Assembly (NCBI RefSeq): GCF_014805685.1
Contig: NC_060906.1
Coordinates: 9,396,346 to 9,460,345 of the forward strand
DNA length: 64,000 nucleotides
Direction of reading: 5' to 3'
From: Silurus meridionalis
Taxonomy: Eukaryota; Chordata; Actinopteri; Siluriformes; Siluridae
Within the stretch, counting starts at the first letter, position 1. Each line of letters opens with the position of its first letter. Below are positions 1-12,890 of this stretch, in pieces. The notes beneath the pieces are model-generated. The model was not told the DNA's origin and made no database searches. It saw nothing but the letters and a program-made list of their open reading frames with translations. The translations under genes were made by a program, and so were the position numbers.

Positions 1-2029
1 ACACGTTGGGCAGATCTTGGGCTTTGTTGTAAATAGTTATAAATCTAAAATGTTCAATAAATAAAGATATTTTCTTATTGTAGATAAGGTAATGTAACAA
101 TATAGCAGTCTCTTCTCTGTGTGATGTTTAATAATCAACTCATCATGTTAAGACAACTTAAAAAATTATTTCAAGTTAAAAACAAAATACCAAATTTACG
201 TGGGTTCTAATTAGCAAATAATCAAATAAATAACATTTATTTTAAAGCAATGATGCAATTAGAATAATTACAGCTCAGCAAAATAAATTTTCCCATTCAG
301 ATACAAATCAGCAAATGAAGAGGCTAAAGCAGGAAGCATACTGAAAACACAGACTGAAACATGAGGTAGAACATTTTGTGCAATTCTACTTAATAGAACT
401 GTGTAAATGAAATTTACTTTTCATATCGGTTACATGAGCTAGCGCACAAACTAACACCAATATTGTTCAAGCTGTCCATCACTATTATAGTTTCCCCACA
501 ATTTGTGTTTATTTAAATTATCTTTTGTTTATGTGTATTGTTTATGCAATGTGACATAAAAAACAGTGTATGTCCTTTCTCTCAGTGACCAGGTTTAGGA
601 GTAAGGTTCTAAGTGTTCAGACAAAAATTAAATCACAGCCGGAACACACTGAACACACTGGGGCTGAAGAGTTAACGTCACAAACAGAAATACTTCTGAT
701 AAGCACTTTAACAGTTAGGTGCATGGCAAGTTTAGGAAAGACACAATAGACCAAACTAGCTTCATTAGCTTTACATGTACTTCTGTGTTGGTAAAAACAA
801 TAGTAAGACTGTTCTCTCAGTCATTTAACCAACGCACTGGAAAAAAACACCGACTTTAGTGATTGTGTACATCGAAATATTCAAATATTTATTTGGCAAA
901 TGCTTTTCTCATTGTTCATGTAACCAAACCTGGATTCTGCTAAACCTGTTTTTCAAAATATGTCAACTGCTCTTCTCACATATAGGACTTCAAGATTAAC
1001 AGGGCGTGTGTTTGGCTTTGACGTCTTTGTCCTGTAGATTAACGGTAGCGATTTTGGAAGTTTGTCAAATTTCCCAGAACAACGCTTATGCAAACTGTAG
1101 GACCCATTAATCTTAAGCCTTTATGTAAAGCTGAACATTTGACATTACAGTTCTGAAAAATATTTTGTAGATACATCGAAATAATGGTAACATCGAAATA
1201 ATGGTAACCTTACATGCTAGGGTCTGGAAATACAGCAAAATTTTTTGTGTTTTTTTACTGTTACTCTTCAATTAAAAGCTTTTGTAAAACAGTAGATCTG
1301 GCTTTTGGGTGGCATTATAACTGTACCATTTAAAAATGGAGACCTGAGACACGTGTTTTTAGCAAAGGTTACTGACACTGTTTCAGAAAGCCTATTGAGA
1401 CACCACTGAATCATACGGAATTTTTATTCTGCACAACATTTCGTACATTCTGAAAAGAACACATTTATCGTAGTCTAAAGTATGAAAATGAAAGATTTTA
1501 GGGAAAAAAAGTCATAAAATGACCCTCTGCTGCTCAATGGCAGTGTTGAGTCAGGAGCCTGAGAATGTGCTGCATGTTGATAGAACTCAGCCACTTTGTG
1601 TGGATTTTGGAGTGGGTGGATGCTGAAATCTGTTAAAGGCCTCGTCATGTAAAACACCCACGGAGACCTCCTGAGTCCCTGTGAGGCCAAAGTCATGGGC
1701 CAGATGCCAGCTTGGCCCTACTGTTGCTTTGCCAGTACAGAAGAGAGCTGTTACTAACTACGCTCTCGCTGCCATATAGGAGGCGGAAAATATGAAATAA
1801 TTACAGAACTAGATTAAAAATAGCCTCGCTGCCACAGGAGCTCAAGGGAGATGAGTTCTATTTGCAAACTGTCCAAAAGGAAAAAATATAGCTCAATTTC
1901 AGAATAGCAGTCCTGCATTACTACCCCACATGAAGTGAAGCCGGCTTCATCTTCTGTTTGTTCACGAAGTGCTCTGTGTGAAATTTTATGTTGTTTGTCT
2001 GTCTGTCAAAAAATGATGAAGGCATCTAC
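1..2029. other. gene-free stretch
   Basis: AT-rich, no reading frame with coding character and no element ends recognised. Contains an 18-bp tandem duplication at about 1171-1207 (ACATCGAAATAATGGTA twice). The left end may be intron or distal flank of a gene outside the window. Confidence 0.5.
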
Positions 2030-2960
2030 TAAGAAAACCAAGCACACTTTTTAGCCGTGTGTTTCTCCCTGCCCCGACTGCCAGCACTGTGCTCGCATGT
2101 CCATGCGATTGCTTCGCTCCCGGCGGGCACTCTTCTGGTCCCGCACTTGCTGAGACAGAGTGGCGTTCCGGTTTCTGGGGTTTGCTGATGTAACTCGCAG
2201 AAGGTTTGGAGACTAGCTAGATATAGCTTGGCCGGCCGATGATCATAAAGCCCCTCCCATCCAGTAAGCTCGTCGAGTGCCTTTTTGCTCCCGGGGTCAC
2301 AGCCTCTGCATCGGGGTCTGCCATTTTTCCCTTTCTCAGACCGCCCCTTCAGCCCCAAGACCATTCCAACGTCATGGGGCTTAGGGATTGCTTAGGGCGC
2401 TAGCAGGCTGTCTCTCCCCAGGCGTGGCATCTTCTCTTAAGCCCCTGAAACTACTCACCAAGCCCCTGCCTACTACATTGGCGCTAGTGGGGAAGGCTTA
2501 CGCCTCAGCAGGTCAGGCCACTGGATGTCTGCACACCATGTCGGTGTTACAGGCATACCAAGCCCACCTGCTGCGGGAGCTGAATGTGGGAGACATCATG
2601 GGCGGCCATCACACCTGCTGAGGCATAAGCCTTCACCACTAGCGCCAATACTAGAGCTCCGCCGTATGGCAGACTTGGCCCTATGAGCCACTAAAAAGAC
2701 TGCTAAGGCCATTGGCCGTTCTATGGCCGCCCTAACAACCACAGGGAGACATCTGTGGCTCACCCTGTCCGAAATCCCTGACAGGGACAAGGCCTTCCAC
2801 GCTGCTCTCATGGGGTTGCTCAGCAGGTGAGGATTGGCGACAGATCTGAGGACTGTCATCTCCAGTAAAAAGGCTTCGACCAAATACGAGGAAGGGCGTG
2901 TCGCACCGTTTTTCTCAGTGCCCATTTCCCTCCGCCATCATTGTGTCTGGCAGACATTCA
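2030..2960 (+). pseudogene. decayed retroelement gag-like fragment
   Basis: Conceptual translation, interrupted by stops and frameshifts, includes AYASAGQATGCLHTMSVLQ and, after a shift, a block resembling the Gag-like ORF of fish DIRS-type (tyrosine-recombinase) retroelements. No reverse transcriptase or recombinase is visible nearby. GC content is higher than the flanks. The family assignment is from memory of zebrafish elements and is tentative. Confidence 0.5.
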
Positions 2961-3754
2961 GACCTCATAGATCTCCACTGTATACCTGAATATTTTTGAG
3001 ACAAATGTTAGGTCTTCTGTACAGCAGCTTAAACCAGGCTAAAATAAGGTCATAGAACAGGAGTTTAGAACCCAACCACATGGAAATGCTGTGGCAAGAT
3101 ACCTGAGCATAGACATATGTTCTCAAAGATTTTTTGCTGTGAACAAACCATTTCTCCATCCAGATAATTATCAGAAAAGAGTGGATCATGGTTCTAACAT
3201 AACAATGGTTCTAGAAATAATATTATTAAAGATCTCTGCATCAGCAGAAAATTAACACTAGGACCCTGGGATTTTTCATTTATTAAATTGTAGAGTCCAT
3301 GTCACTGAAGCTAAAATCTAACTCAAATCTTTTCTATTTTTTCTTTTTTAGTTTTACATTAGAAGCATTAAAAGCTCACTAGGTCAGTGTTACAACAAGG
3401 TCTCTAATAGTACATGGTTGAGGTTAAATATTTTTTTAAAGTCTTTGAATTAATTTTTAACAAATTTTTTCACTCTTTCCACATGTACACAAACTCTGCT
3501 CCCAAAATGTATAGTGACTCGAGTAGAGTTAACATGCTAACTAGAGTTAGCATTAGCAAGGTCTGTTATTGCATCATTCAACTTTGCAGAGCCAAGTAAC
3601 AACTCATGAAAAATCTCTATTAAAGAGTGACAAGAGGCCTATTCAACTACTGTGTTGGTCAGCTATGTAATAAACCTGACCCGAGGCCATGCAAAAAACT
3701 TTGGCTTTTTTAAATTCAATTCTACATCAATTTTTAATAGTACTAGAACTAGAA

Positions 3755-5120
3755 ATTAATTGTTTTATTAATAAATGCTCTCACACTCACAAAACAGTTG
3801 TGATGTTAGAACTGTGTACAAAATAAAGAAAAAAATCACATATAAACTTTTAAACATGATAAAAAAAAATCTTTTACTGCACTTATATTTCATACATTTG
3901 AACAGATGAATGAAAATGAATCACTTGAGCTAATCATCTTAATATGACTAAAAGTATGTGGACACCTGGCCCTTGGCCCCGTTTGTGGTTGTCCTTTAAA
4001 CTGTGGTCACAAAGTTACATTCAGTTGTATAGAATGTCTTTGTGTACTGTAGCATTTAAATTTTCCTCTACTGGAATTAAAATCTCTTTTAGCATGAGGA
4101 TGCTCTTAAGCTCCTTAAATACATTGTGTTAAAGATCTTGAGTGCCCTGACCTCAACTATTCTAAAGCCTGTGGGATAAAGTGGAACACTGACTGAACCC
4201 CAGACCTCCTGACCAACCCCAGTACCTGATCTCACTAATGCTCTGGTAGCTGAATGATTAGAAATCCTCACAGCCACCCTCCAAAATCTAGTGTAAAGCC
4301 AAAATAAGGAAAACAGTGAAGGGGAGGTTTAATAAGTACATACAGATGTAAAAACAAGATGTCCAAAAATATCTGGCCTAAAACTGCATGTTTAGCTTAC
4401 TATAATATGGTTGAACTTTGAATTTACCACTTATGGAGCAGCTCTTTCTATCTGGTTACATCTAAAATTAACAAACACTGCAAACAACCTACAATACCAC
4501 TTCTTTTGCACTTCTGATTACAACCGAAATGATCCATTTGGGAAAGTTGTCCATATTCACCGAGAGATTGTGGTTCACCTCACTACGGCATGTTATCAGT
4601 GAACTGATTAACCTTTACACCTTTCCTGAAAGCTTAGAACTCTTTCGTAGAATTTAACACACAACAGGTTGCATGTTCCTGTGAGTCACACTACAGTCAC
4701 ACATTAAACAAGAGTCCATGCGGGCCATATTTCTGGGTAAGTGGTTTATAATCTGGTCTTCATAGAGCACAAGGAAACAGAAGGAGTTTTCAATTTATTT
4801 TAATTAAAAAAATATTTCTGATTATTTTATACACTTAGTAGAAACCTTTATTTGCATAATTTATTTATATATAAAAGTATATTTTTTAATTCGTCTTTAA
4901 ATATATTTTTATATGTACATATTTTATTTGTATTTATTTATTGTATTTGTATTATTTAGTATTGTTTAGTATTTATAGTTATAAAATATTTTGTATAAAT
5001 ATTAATTCATTCTTAAACTAAAATATTCAATATGTGTGATTTTTTTCTTTATTTTGTACACAGTTCTAACATCACAACTGTTTTGTGAGTGTGAGAGCAT
5101 TTATTAATAAAACAATTAAT
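3755..5120. mobile_element. 1.37-kb structure bounded by perfect 86-bp inverted repeats
   Basis: Bases 3755-3840 and 5035-5120 are reverse complements with no mismatch. Ends read ATTAATTGTTTTATT and its complement; the palindromic ATTAAT makes target-site duplication ambiguous. The interior is AT-rich, has no long reading frame and holds a Tc1-type MITE (3943-4390). Most simply a non-autonomous DNA transposon of unknown family, or two opposed copies of one repeat. Confidence 0.6.
3943..4390 (+). mobile_element. Tc1/mariner-type MITE, copy 1
   Basis: Begins TATGACTAAAAGTATGTGGACACC and ends with the inverse TGTCCAAAAATATCTGG; the core shares the CTCCAAAATCTAGTG block with copies at 12600-12890, 17962-18430 and 46618-47005. 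Confidence 0.65.
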
Positions 5121-5879
5121 AGACAGACATATTAGAAAAGCATACTGCTATTTCTCATGGTATTGTTTCCCCTTGAAAGTCATATAAACCAATCATGCTA
5201 CTGGCAATAACAGTGTAAGTATTATTGAGCCTTAGACTGACATGCAGTGATTTATTTTGCCCCTGAAACATGAGCATGCAGGGCTAAAGCCTGTGTTGGC
5301 TGAGCTAACTGGCATCTGCAAATCATGATATCAATTAACTAGGGAATGTTTGGTTTAGTGAATCCAGCTTACTTCTAAGAAAACCTCACCATATTGGGCT
5401 CAGTTCATGGTATAGCTCTCTTCTCCGAAGCAGACGTAGCGTGTAAGAAAATCGAGCCGTGCAGGCACTAAAACTAGGCCTGCTCCTGCATGTGATTACT
5501 AAGGTATATTATGACCACCAGGCTTAACACATCTTTACAGCTCGGGTCACCTTAACCTTGCTGTTTTCAATACAAGAGGAGCAAAATACACAATCGGCAG
5601 CTGTCCCCAAGGACGACTGTACAACTGTCAGCAAATGTAAAGTTGGCACGGGTTCAGAGCAGCCCAGCTGATGTGCAAAATTATGACTTTCCTTCAAGCA
5701 AAACTCCAAGCAGCCACTGGAAGTCATCACCACAAAATCAGGGGAAAAGTAAAAACAGACTGAATAAAATCAAGAAAAAGTTCAAGAAGTCCTTTAGTAG
5801 TACAAGAGTCCAGTTTTTGGAAAAATCTTTATTAGTCTTGATGAACTGAACCCTCATTTGTCAGTAGAGCGCAAAAAAA

Positions 5880-6130
5880 TACAGTGGTGTAAAAAAAAAA
5901 AGTGTTTTCTTTTTGTCTACTTCACTGTCAGGTCCTATTTGAGATGGCGAACAGGTGTGGCAGTAATCAGGCCTGGGTGTGGCTAGAGAACCACAGTTTT
6001 AACAGGGGGGGAAACACTTTTTCACACAGGGCCATGTAGTTTTTTGGATTTTGATCAAATATAATAAAAACCTTCATTTAAAAACTGCATGTTGTGTTTA
6101 CTGCTGTTGTCTTTTACTGATATTTAAAAT
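5880..6130. mobile_element. Tc1-like remnant
   Basis: ACAGTGGTGTAAAAAAAAAA and, downstream, CTTTTTCACACAGGGCCATG are fragments seen in Tc1-like fish transposons. No transposase frame remains. Confidence 0.4.
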
Positions 6131-7549
6131 AAAATACATTTTAATGAATCTTTCATTTGATGCACAGCACAGATCTAAAATAACTCCTCTCTCCATGTGG
6201 AACTGTCATTCATTGTTATTGACCCAAAATAATGGGGACTGGCCTTATTCATATAAATATAGCCCCATAAAACAGCAATTACTTCAGAAGAGAAATACCC
6301 CTGAATGAGAATGTGTAAGAAATATCCATTCCAGAACAGCTGATCAAACTCCTCCATGCAAATCATTTGCTTTGCTGGACAATTGCTGCAAGGTGAAATC
6401 AACCGAACCTAATAAAAACAACTGGTGCAAGTCTATAGCAAATGAGCTAGGTGTGAAAGCAGCCTTTCACCTCAAAAATACTAAATATGAGAACTTGTAT
6501 TCAGTGATAAAAGTTGTATGAAGTAGTAAATCACTGAATGATAAAAAGGTAACCTACAGTTTATCTTTTCGCTTGAAGTTTCGAAATCTCGAGCCACTTC
6601 CCGTGAAAGCATCTGCCATATAAGTGAAATGCAAAAATTCCAAAGAAACCTTTAAATTTAATCCTTACTGATTTGCCTTTGTTTTTTGCTTTAGGTTACC
6701 TGCAAGGAAATGTTTCATTTTCAAGAAGATATCCTGAAATTAGAGGCTGAAACAATCCGATACCAAAGATCGCTATCTGGCTCATTACAGCAAAATAAAT
6801 GGTGGATCAGATATTGACGCAGAAAACAAAATAAATCAATCAGGTACAGTAACAAATTGAAATAGAAGAAAAAAAAAAATTTATGGTATATTTTTGTGTG
6901 TGAAAATATTTAACTACATTAAAAAAAGCATTTCAATTCAAAATCATTTCATCTTAGTGTAGGTAAAAATTCTCACACTTCTTGCATCATAAATGCTCCT
7001 TAGTGGCCATAAATACTGTCTTCCTTTACCCCTAATAAACTCATTAGACCCTCATGAAAATAAAAGTACCGGAAAAAACAAAGAGGAGTTCCTCATACAA
7101 GAACCATTTTTGGTTACTGAAAAACATTTCAGGAAATTGTTCTCAAAAGAAGAAAAAAATAAACCTTTTTTTTTCTTCCCGAAATGTTTTTATTGGCCCT
7201 TACTGATACCTTTAAGAAGATTAAGCCTTTCGTTCATCAGATTAAAAATGAATCAGAGCGTCCCTGTTACAGCAGCCATGATCTCACTCATACGTTAAAG
7301 TCAGAACCTCAACAAAATGAAAATTTAGAATACACTTTTTTGTCATATCAGATTTTGCATTTAAAATGTTATATATTTAAACCAACTCATTTGTGCATCA
7401 ATTAAACCATCAGTAATCAATTAATCAGTTTTCCTTCCTATGCATCATTCCAATTTAGTGAAATGCTTTATAAGATAATATATGATCAGTGTTTCAGATT
7501 AATGCACATCAAGAACTTTTCAGTTTTGTTTTAACTCTAAAGCCAAAAA

Positions 7550-7930
7550 ATTTGAGAGCTCTTCTCTTCTAACACACGGGTCACCACGCATGCTCTGTCA
7601 AACGTGCGTGAGATACTGCAAAACTGAGTGACTCCACTTATTTATGGGAGTCAGCCTTTTTCAACATTATTAAGTTCAAATACTGTTCCAACCATGACTG
7701 AAGATCATTTGGAAGTCTGCTTAAGTCGAATTGAATTGTGCCATAAGGGTACATGCAGTTATGCGAGGTAAACGTACCGCACAAGCCGAAAAGGTGTAAG
7801 CAACCCTGCTCTAACGAAACTTCTTCCACTACAAAGATCTTTTTGTGGAATGAAAAGGTTCCAAACATAGTTCTTCACCGAACCATGCACCTCTACAAAG
7901 AACCGTTTAAGGACCCTTTATAAGAATGTA
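7550..7930. repeat. probable dispersed repeat
   Basis: Contains GAATGAAAAGGTTCC and CAAAGAACCGTTTAAGG, phrases common in a fish interspersed repeat. No terminal structure is evident. Confidence 0.3.
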
Positions 7931-8044
7931 ATAAACAGCAGGGTGAAAATTTGATTAATTGATTCATTTTATTACAACTTAGTAACATTAAAAACACATT
8001 ATAAGGCATCTTAGGGCATTTAAGCAACAAAGCGATATCTATGA

Positions 8045-8440
8045 TATCTTCTTTTTCTATTTTCGGCTTCGTCTCCATACCCCCCCGTACTCCACATCTG
8101 CCTCTGTCACACCAACAACCTGCATGTCCTCCCTCACCATATCCATAAACCTCCTCCTTGGTCTTCCTCTTTACCTCCTTCCTGGTGGCTCCATCCTCAG
8201 CATTCTCCTACAGATATACCCCATGTCCCTCCTCTGCACATGTCCAAACCATCTCAATCTCGCCTCCCTCACCTTGTCTCCAAAACGTCCTACATGCACT
8301 GTCCCTCTAATAAAATCATTTCTAATCCTGTCCATCCTCATCACTCCCAACGAAAACCTCAACATCTTCAGCTCTGCTACCTCCAGCTCCACCTCCTGTC
8401 TTTTACTCAATGCCACAGTCCTATAAACTATCCCTTTCAC
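8045..8440 (-). mobile_element. RTE-type LINE 3' end, copy 1
   Basis: On the minus strand the translation contains LSKRQEVELEVAELKMLRFS and RLRWFGHVQRRD, the C-terminal region of a LINE reverse-transcriptase ORF, and ends with GCCGAAAATAGAAAAAGAAG, a decayed form of the GCCGAAAGAAGAAG tail of the copy at 38445-38935. 5'-truncated, as is usual for LINEs. Confidence 0.8.
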
Positions 8441-8610
8441 TCTTGCAGATACTCTTCTATCACAAATCTATGGTATAGTGGATATAAAAGCCTGCACACT
8501 TCTGTTCTTGAGGATAGGTTCCCTGTTGAGTTCAGGTCATTTCAATGTTTCTTTCTCAAAATGTCTCACAGTGATGCTTTAAAAGTGAATTTTAAATTAA
8601 AGTAAGAGAA

Positions 8611-8638
8611 AAAACATATATATATATATATATATATA
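8611..8638. repeat. (TA)n microsatellite
   Basis: Uninterrupted TA dinucleotides, about 28 bases, between the LINE fragment and the CpG-rich stretch. Confidence 0.95.
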
Positions 8639-8699
8639 GTTAACAAGTAAGACAAGCTTTCAGCTACTTGGTATTCCTGTCTAGGAAACTTTAGGCACC

Positions 8700-10215
8700 G
8701 CCCCCCCTGAGCAGGTAAAGCGCGGCTCCTTTGCGCATGCGTCGAGCTCTCAATCACTTTCCAACAGGCTTCTGAGACCAAGCGGCTTTCGATTTACTTT
8801 CACTGATCACTTCAAATCATTCACATGACCAATATGTCATGGAGTAACACCGTGAGACCTCCACCCCCCCAATGAACACTCTGTACTTCTAATGAGCGGA
8901 TAACAAGATCCCCTAGTACACCTACATGTACTACACCAACCATCCCTCTACAAGTTGCACCAGCAGCATGAGAATTGTTCACACTGATCCGGATTTGCAT
9001 GTGGTCCAAAAAACGCCTGATGTTCGGACAAGGAGCAGGATCAGGATCAGGACGCTATGATGCCGATCCGTGACCTACATTCAAGACGCGCGAGCGCCGA
9101 GAACCTGCCGGGCGTGCTCCCTAAACCTGGCGCGCGCTCCTTTCGCTCTCTCCATATATAGGCGAAAGTTTAAAATGCGGACAGCATATAAACACACGAA
9201 CATAAACCAGCATCGAAATGCATGGTCTAGATAAAACCAAAGCGCGTGTACTGTAAGAATTTTAATTATTATTAATAATAATAATACCAATAATAATAAT
9301 AAATTGCACACGTTTGGCGGCGCAGCTCTGTCTCTCTCTCTCTCTGTGTCTCCCTTGTGTCTCTCTCCGGTCGCTCTCGTAAGCGCGAGTGAAATGTGGG
9401 TCACCAGGCCTCCGGACTGTTCGCATGCAAGCTTCAGAGACAGTAAAAAAAAAAAAAATCCTGCACGCGCTTCTACGGTTCTGCATTTTTACATGATTTA
9501 TTTTCCCTCCCGCATTAAAACGAACGTCGCGCTACTCACGCGCGCGGCGTCCAGTATCTTTATTTTACATAAATAGTTATTTTTATTATTATTATTATTT
9601 TATCGTTAACGTGCACCAGAAAATAACCCGCTGTCCTTACCCAGTCCGCTCGTCGTCATGACGGGATCTCGCGCTCCTTGTTTTGGTTTCAGACGCCTGC
9701 GCTTGGATTGACTGGAGTTACAAAAACAGCAGGGCCTACCCTGGGCTTCCCGAGCGCATGCGCACTAGAGACCGAGCGGCTTGCAGCAGGAGAGGCAGAA
9801 GCCTACACGATCTGGCAACACGCGGGCACGGGCGCGCGCGTGTACACACACACACACACACACACACACAGAGACGTGTGACAGAACATATTTGAACGTC
9901 GATATAAATACTAGGGTTTATTTCAAAAGTAAATCACTTATTCTGTCAAATTTTATTTGACGTTTTTTTATTCGGTTTTATTTCCTCCCACTTTTCTTAT
10001 TCACACACTTTTGCCTTCCTTGTTTATGTTACACAAGCGCCCTCGATCTAATCCGGCACTCATTCGGTTTGGCAAAAAGCCAATTAGGTCAAACTCACCA
10101 CACAACCAAGCTTGACCGAGAGCGCGTTTTGGGTTGTCGCATGGGTTTGATTGACACCCGACGCGTCCAATCAGCGTGGCGTGCGTTTGTTGGCGTCAGC
10201 AATGGCGGAAGTGTG
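8700..10215. promoter_or_regulatory. CpG-rich stretch with promoter-like motifs, no recognised gene
   Basis: GC- and CpG-dense against AT-rich flanks. NRF1-type sites occur near 8732-8741 (TGCGCATGCG) and 9751-9760 (GCGCATGCGC). TATATAGG with CArG-like flanks lies near 9155-9165. At 10200-10215 AATGGCGGAAGTG combines YY1- and ETS-like sites. No exon with recognisable homology and good splice sites was found on either strand, so the gene it would serve is unknown. Confidence 0.5.
9842..9871. repeat. (CA)n microsatellite
   Basis: About 30 bases of CA dinucleotide preceded by GCGCGCGTG. Confidence 0.95.
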
Positions 10216-10674
10216 GGCCTGGATTTAAGTCTTACTCTATTGGAACAGCCTTTATATGATATTAAATTATAAAGGGTTTTTTTTGTTTTTTGGAGAAAAT
10301 TGAATTAAAACACGTATTAGCTTAAAAATACATAAATGTAGTGTACTCGTATGAATAAATCATTTTATAATGTATGATTCATAAAAACCTGAGTGAAATA
10401 ATTTCCTAGAGATGAAATAGTCAATGGCATTGAACTGTTCCTTAATCCTTCCTAATTGTGGCCTGGTGATGAAGAGGAAACAGATTAGATCCATTTACAT
10501 AAGAGATTCGTGTATAATGGGATACAAGCAATATATCTTTGCATTTTATCCTTGTGTTATTTCTGTTCAAACGCTAAGTGGAGCTCAAAAAACAGCTGTT
10601 AAGAGAAAGCAAGAGTGCAACATGTCTCAGAAAAGGTCCTTTAAGCAACAAAGCAATATCTATGATATAGTAAA

Positions 10675-10885
10675 GGTTTCTTCCTCATACCAGGGGGTCA
10701 GGGAGTTTTTTCTTGCCACTGGCTCGCTCATTGGGAATAAACATAAAAGGGATAAAATTATATGCACTAAAGGTATACATTTAAATTGTATAAACCTATT
10801 TGTTTCTGTAAAGCAGCTTTGGGACAATTTGCAACAATGTTCATTGTTGAAAGTGCTATACAACCAGACTAGAATTTAATTCATT
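10675..10885 (+). repeat. fish interspersed repeat (AGGGAGTTTTT...GCTTTGGGACAAT family), copy 1
   Basis: Runs from TTCTTCCTCATACCAG through a GGGAGTTTTTTCTTGCCAC block to AAAGCAGCTTTGGGACAAT and GTGCTATACAA. The same order of blocks is seen at 51830-52060 and, partly, at 26930-27008 and 56895-57065. Confidence 0.7.
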
Positions 10886-12599
10886 AAATTGTAGGGTTTA
10901 AAATATATATTATATATTATTATATAAATATACATAATATATTTTTTCACATTTAATGTGATACAGCAACCAAATTTTTTATTGAAAACCAAATAAATAT
11001 GTTTTAAGGGGGAAACATGAGGAAATAAATCACATACAATAACCTGGATGCAGAAGTGTATGCACATGCTTTTATAAATTAAACTCATGTTCTGTACTTA
11101 TTATTATTATTATTATCATCATCATCATTATTGTGTGGAATACAGCTGCACCATACAGCTGTTCCTGTAAGGTTTTCTTGACATCTTGGTTTCGTCCAAC
11201 TGCTGGAGCCAAACACCTAATAAGGCAAGTATAGGATTTCATTATGGAACATTAGCATGAGTAAAAGAAATTTTTAAAGCATTAAATGGAATACCATAAA
11301 GGCCATCATGAGCAAGTGGCGAAAATGGGACACATACTGCCCTCATCCCGAACAGGACGTCCTCCCAAAACTGGCCAAAAGACAAAAAGGAAAATCACCA
11401 GGCGGGTTTCCAAGAGACCCACAACACATCAAATGAGCAGCAGGAATATCTGACAAAGTAGTGATTGTTCTCTGGGGTTGACAGCACTGTGCTATGGTGC
11501 TGCTTCATTTTAGCTTGGACTGTAGGGGTATAATGTATTTTGCAGTAAATTGGTACATATCGAAAATATAAGAGAAACTATTAAGTTCCACTTACCAAAT
11601 AATAACACATTTTGTAATAATTTCGTTGTTTATTTGAATGCAATTTGATCACATTAAATTAACATATGTTTCTGTATTGTATATCGTCACTGTTATTCCT
11701 GTCTTCCTGCATTGTGCTTTGCATTAAATATTTCCACTTGTCAACTTTATAGAGCATTTCGTGTTTTTGCACCTTGGGTTATGTTGTTCTCTGTAGCACT
11801 TTGATCCTGAAGAAATGTTGTTTCATTTCACTGTCTATGCAGTGTATATGGTGGAAATGAGAATGAAAACATACTTGACTTGACTGAAACACATGACATC
11901 ATGTGAACCAAATGAGAGTATTCATGTGAGCAACTCTGACCCATGTCGCCACATTCCTGCAATATGTTTTGGCTTTAACTCACATTAGGAATCACATGAG
12001 CTGAACATGCTCAGAGGTCTGAAGAGGTCTGCAGACATGTGAGGTAGGTTTGAAAGCAATGAGTAAGCTTAAACTTTGTGGTAATCACATAACAGTCTAC
12101 AAAAGGCTGAATTGTTGCAAAGTACTACAAATTATAATTTATAGTAATTTCCTTTTTTTTTTAACACAGTTGTAATTTTGCAATATGGATTTTTGTTGTA
12201 ATTATTTAAAGCACCAATGATCATGATAAGGGAACACATTTACATATATGTGATGGTCTTAAAAAAATAAAAAATAAAAATAAAAATAAAATGTTTAAAA
12301 AAAATGAGTTAATGCACTGAGTATATTTAAATGTTAAAAAGGGAGCTATAAATCAGTTGATTGTTGACACCTTGAGACATCTAGTGGCCAAAATGTTGAA
12401 CCATTTATTTTTGGGGTCTGTTCTGGGTTAAAATGCGAACCGATGTAAATCTATTTTCTGCTTAGGTTCTTATTCGTTTTATTTCATAATCATTACTTAT
12501 TAAAAAATGTCAAAAGAACCGAATATCAATAGTGTATGTGCTGTGGACAGTGATATTGTTTAGTGCGCTCGTATTAATAATATCCACAAGAGGGCACTG

Positions 12600-12890
12600 G
12601 AAATACACTGTTTCTTTTCACTGGTAAAAGAAGAACCACACCTGTACCAGCTTGACAGTATCCCTGTTCACAAACCATTAAGACATGGTGTGTTAAGACC
12701 TGACTAAAAAAACCTGAGTGTCCTGCACACAACCCTGACCTCAACCCCACTGTACACCTTTGGGATAAACTGAACATCAACTTCACCTCTAGGCTTCCTC
12801 AGCAACACCAGTATCTAATCTCAACAATGCTCTTGTAGCTCACAAATGTTTACATCCACACTCCAAAATCTAGAAAGCCTGATCAATGTT
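12600..12890 (+). mobile_element. Tc1/mariner-type MITE, copy 2 (internal part)
   Basis: Shares ACCTTTGGGATAAACTGAAC and CACTCCAAAATCTAGAAAG blocks with the other copies; one terminal repeat is missing. Confidence 0.55.

Larger units (their letters stand above)
5121..8044. other. mostly unassigned sequence
   Basis: Apart from the Tc1 scrap and the repeat at 7.55-7.93 kb, nothing is identified. A segment at 6695-6843 has an acceptor (TTGCTTTAG) and donor (CAG|GTACAG) but all three frames contain a stop. Confidence 0.4.

Noticed and set aside
6695..6843. Exon-like segment with good acceptor and donor
   Set aside because: All three frames contain a stop and the two open halves are in different frames. 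No similarity recognised; could be a pseudo-exon or a terminal exon of an unknown gene, but not supportable.
10199..10230. ATGGCGGAAGTGTGGGCCTGG as a coding start
   Set aside because: The frame stops after eight codons and the only possible donor (GAA|GTGTGG) is weak; more likely a YY1/ETS promoter motif.
10424..10879. 151-codon open frame
   Set aside because: Overlaps the fish interspersed repeat at 10675-10885 and has no recognisable domain.
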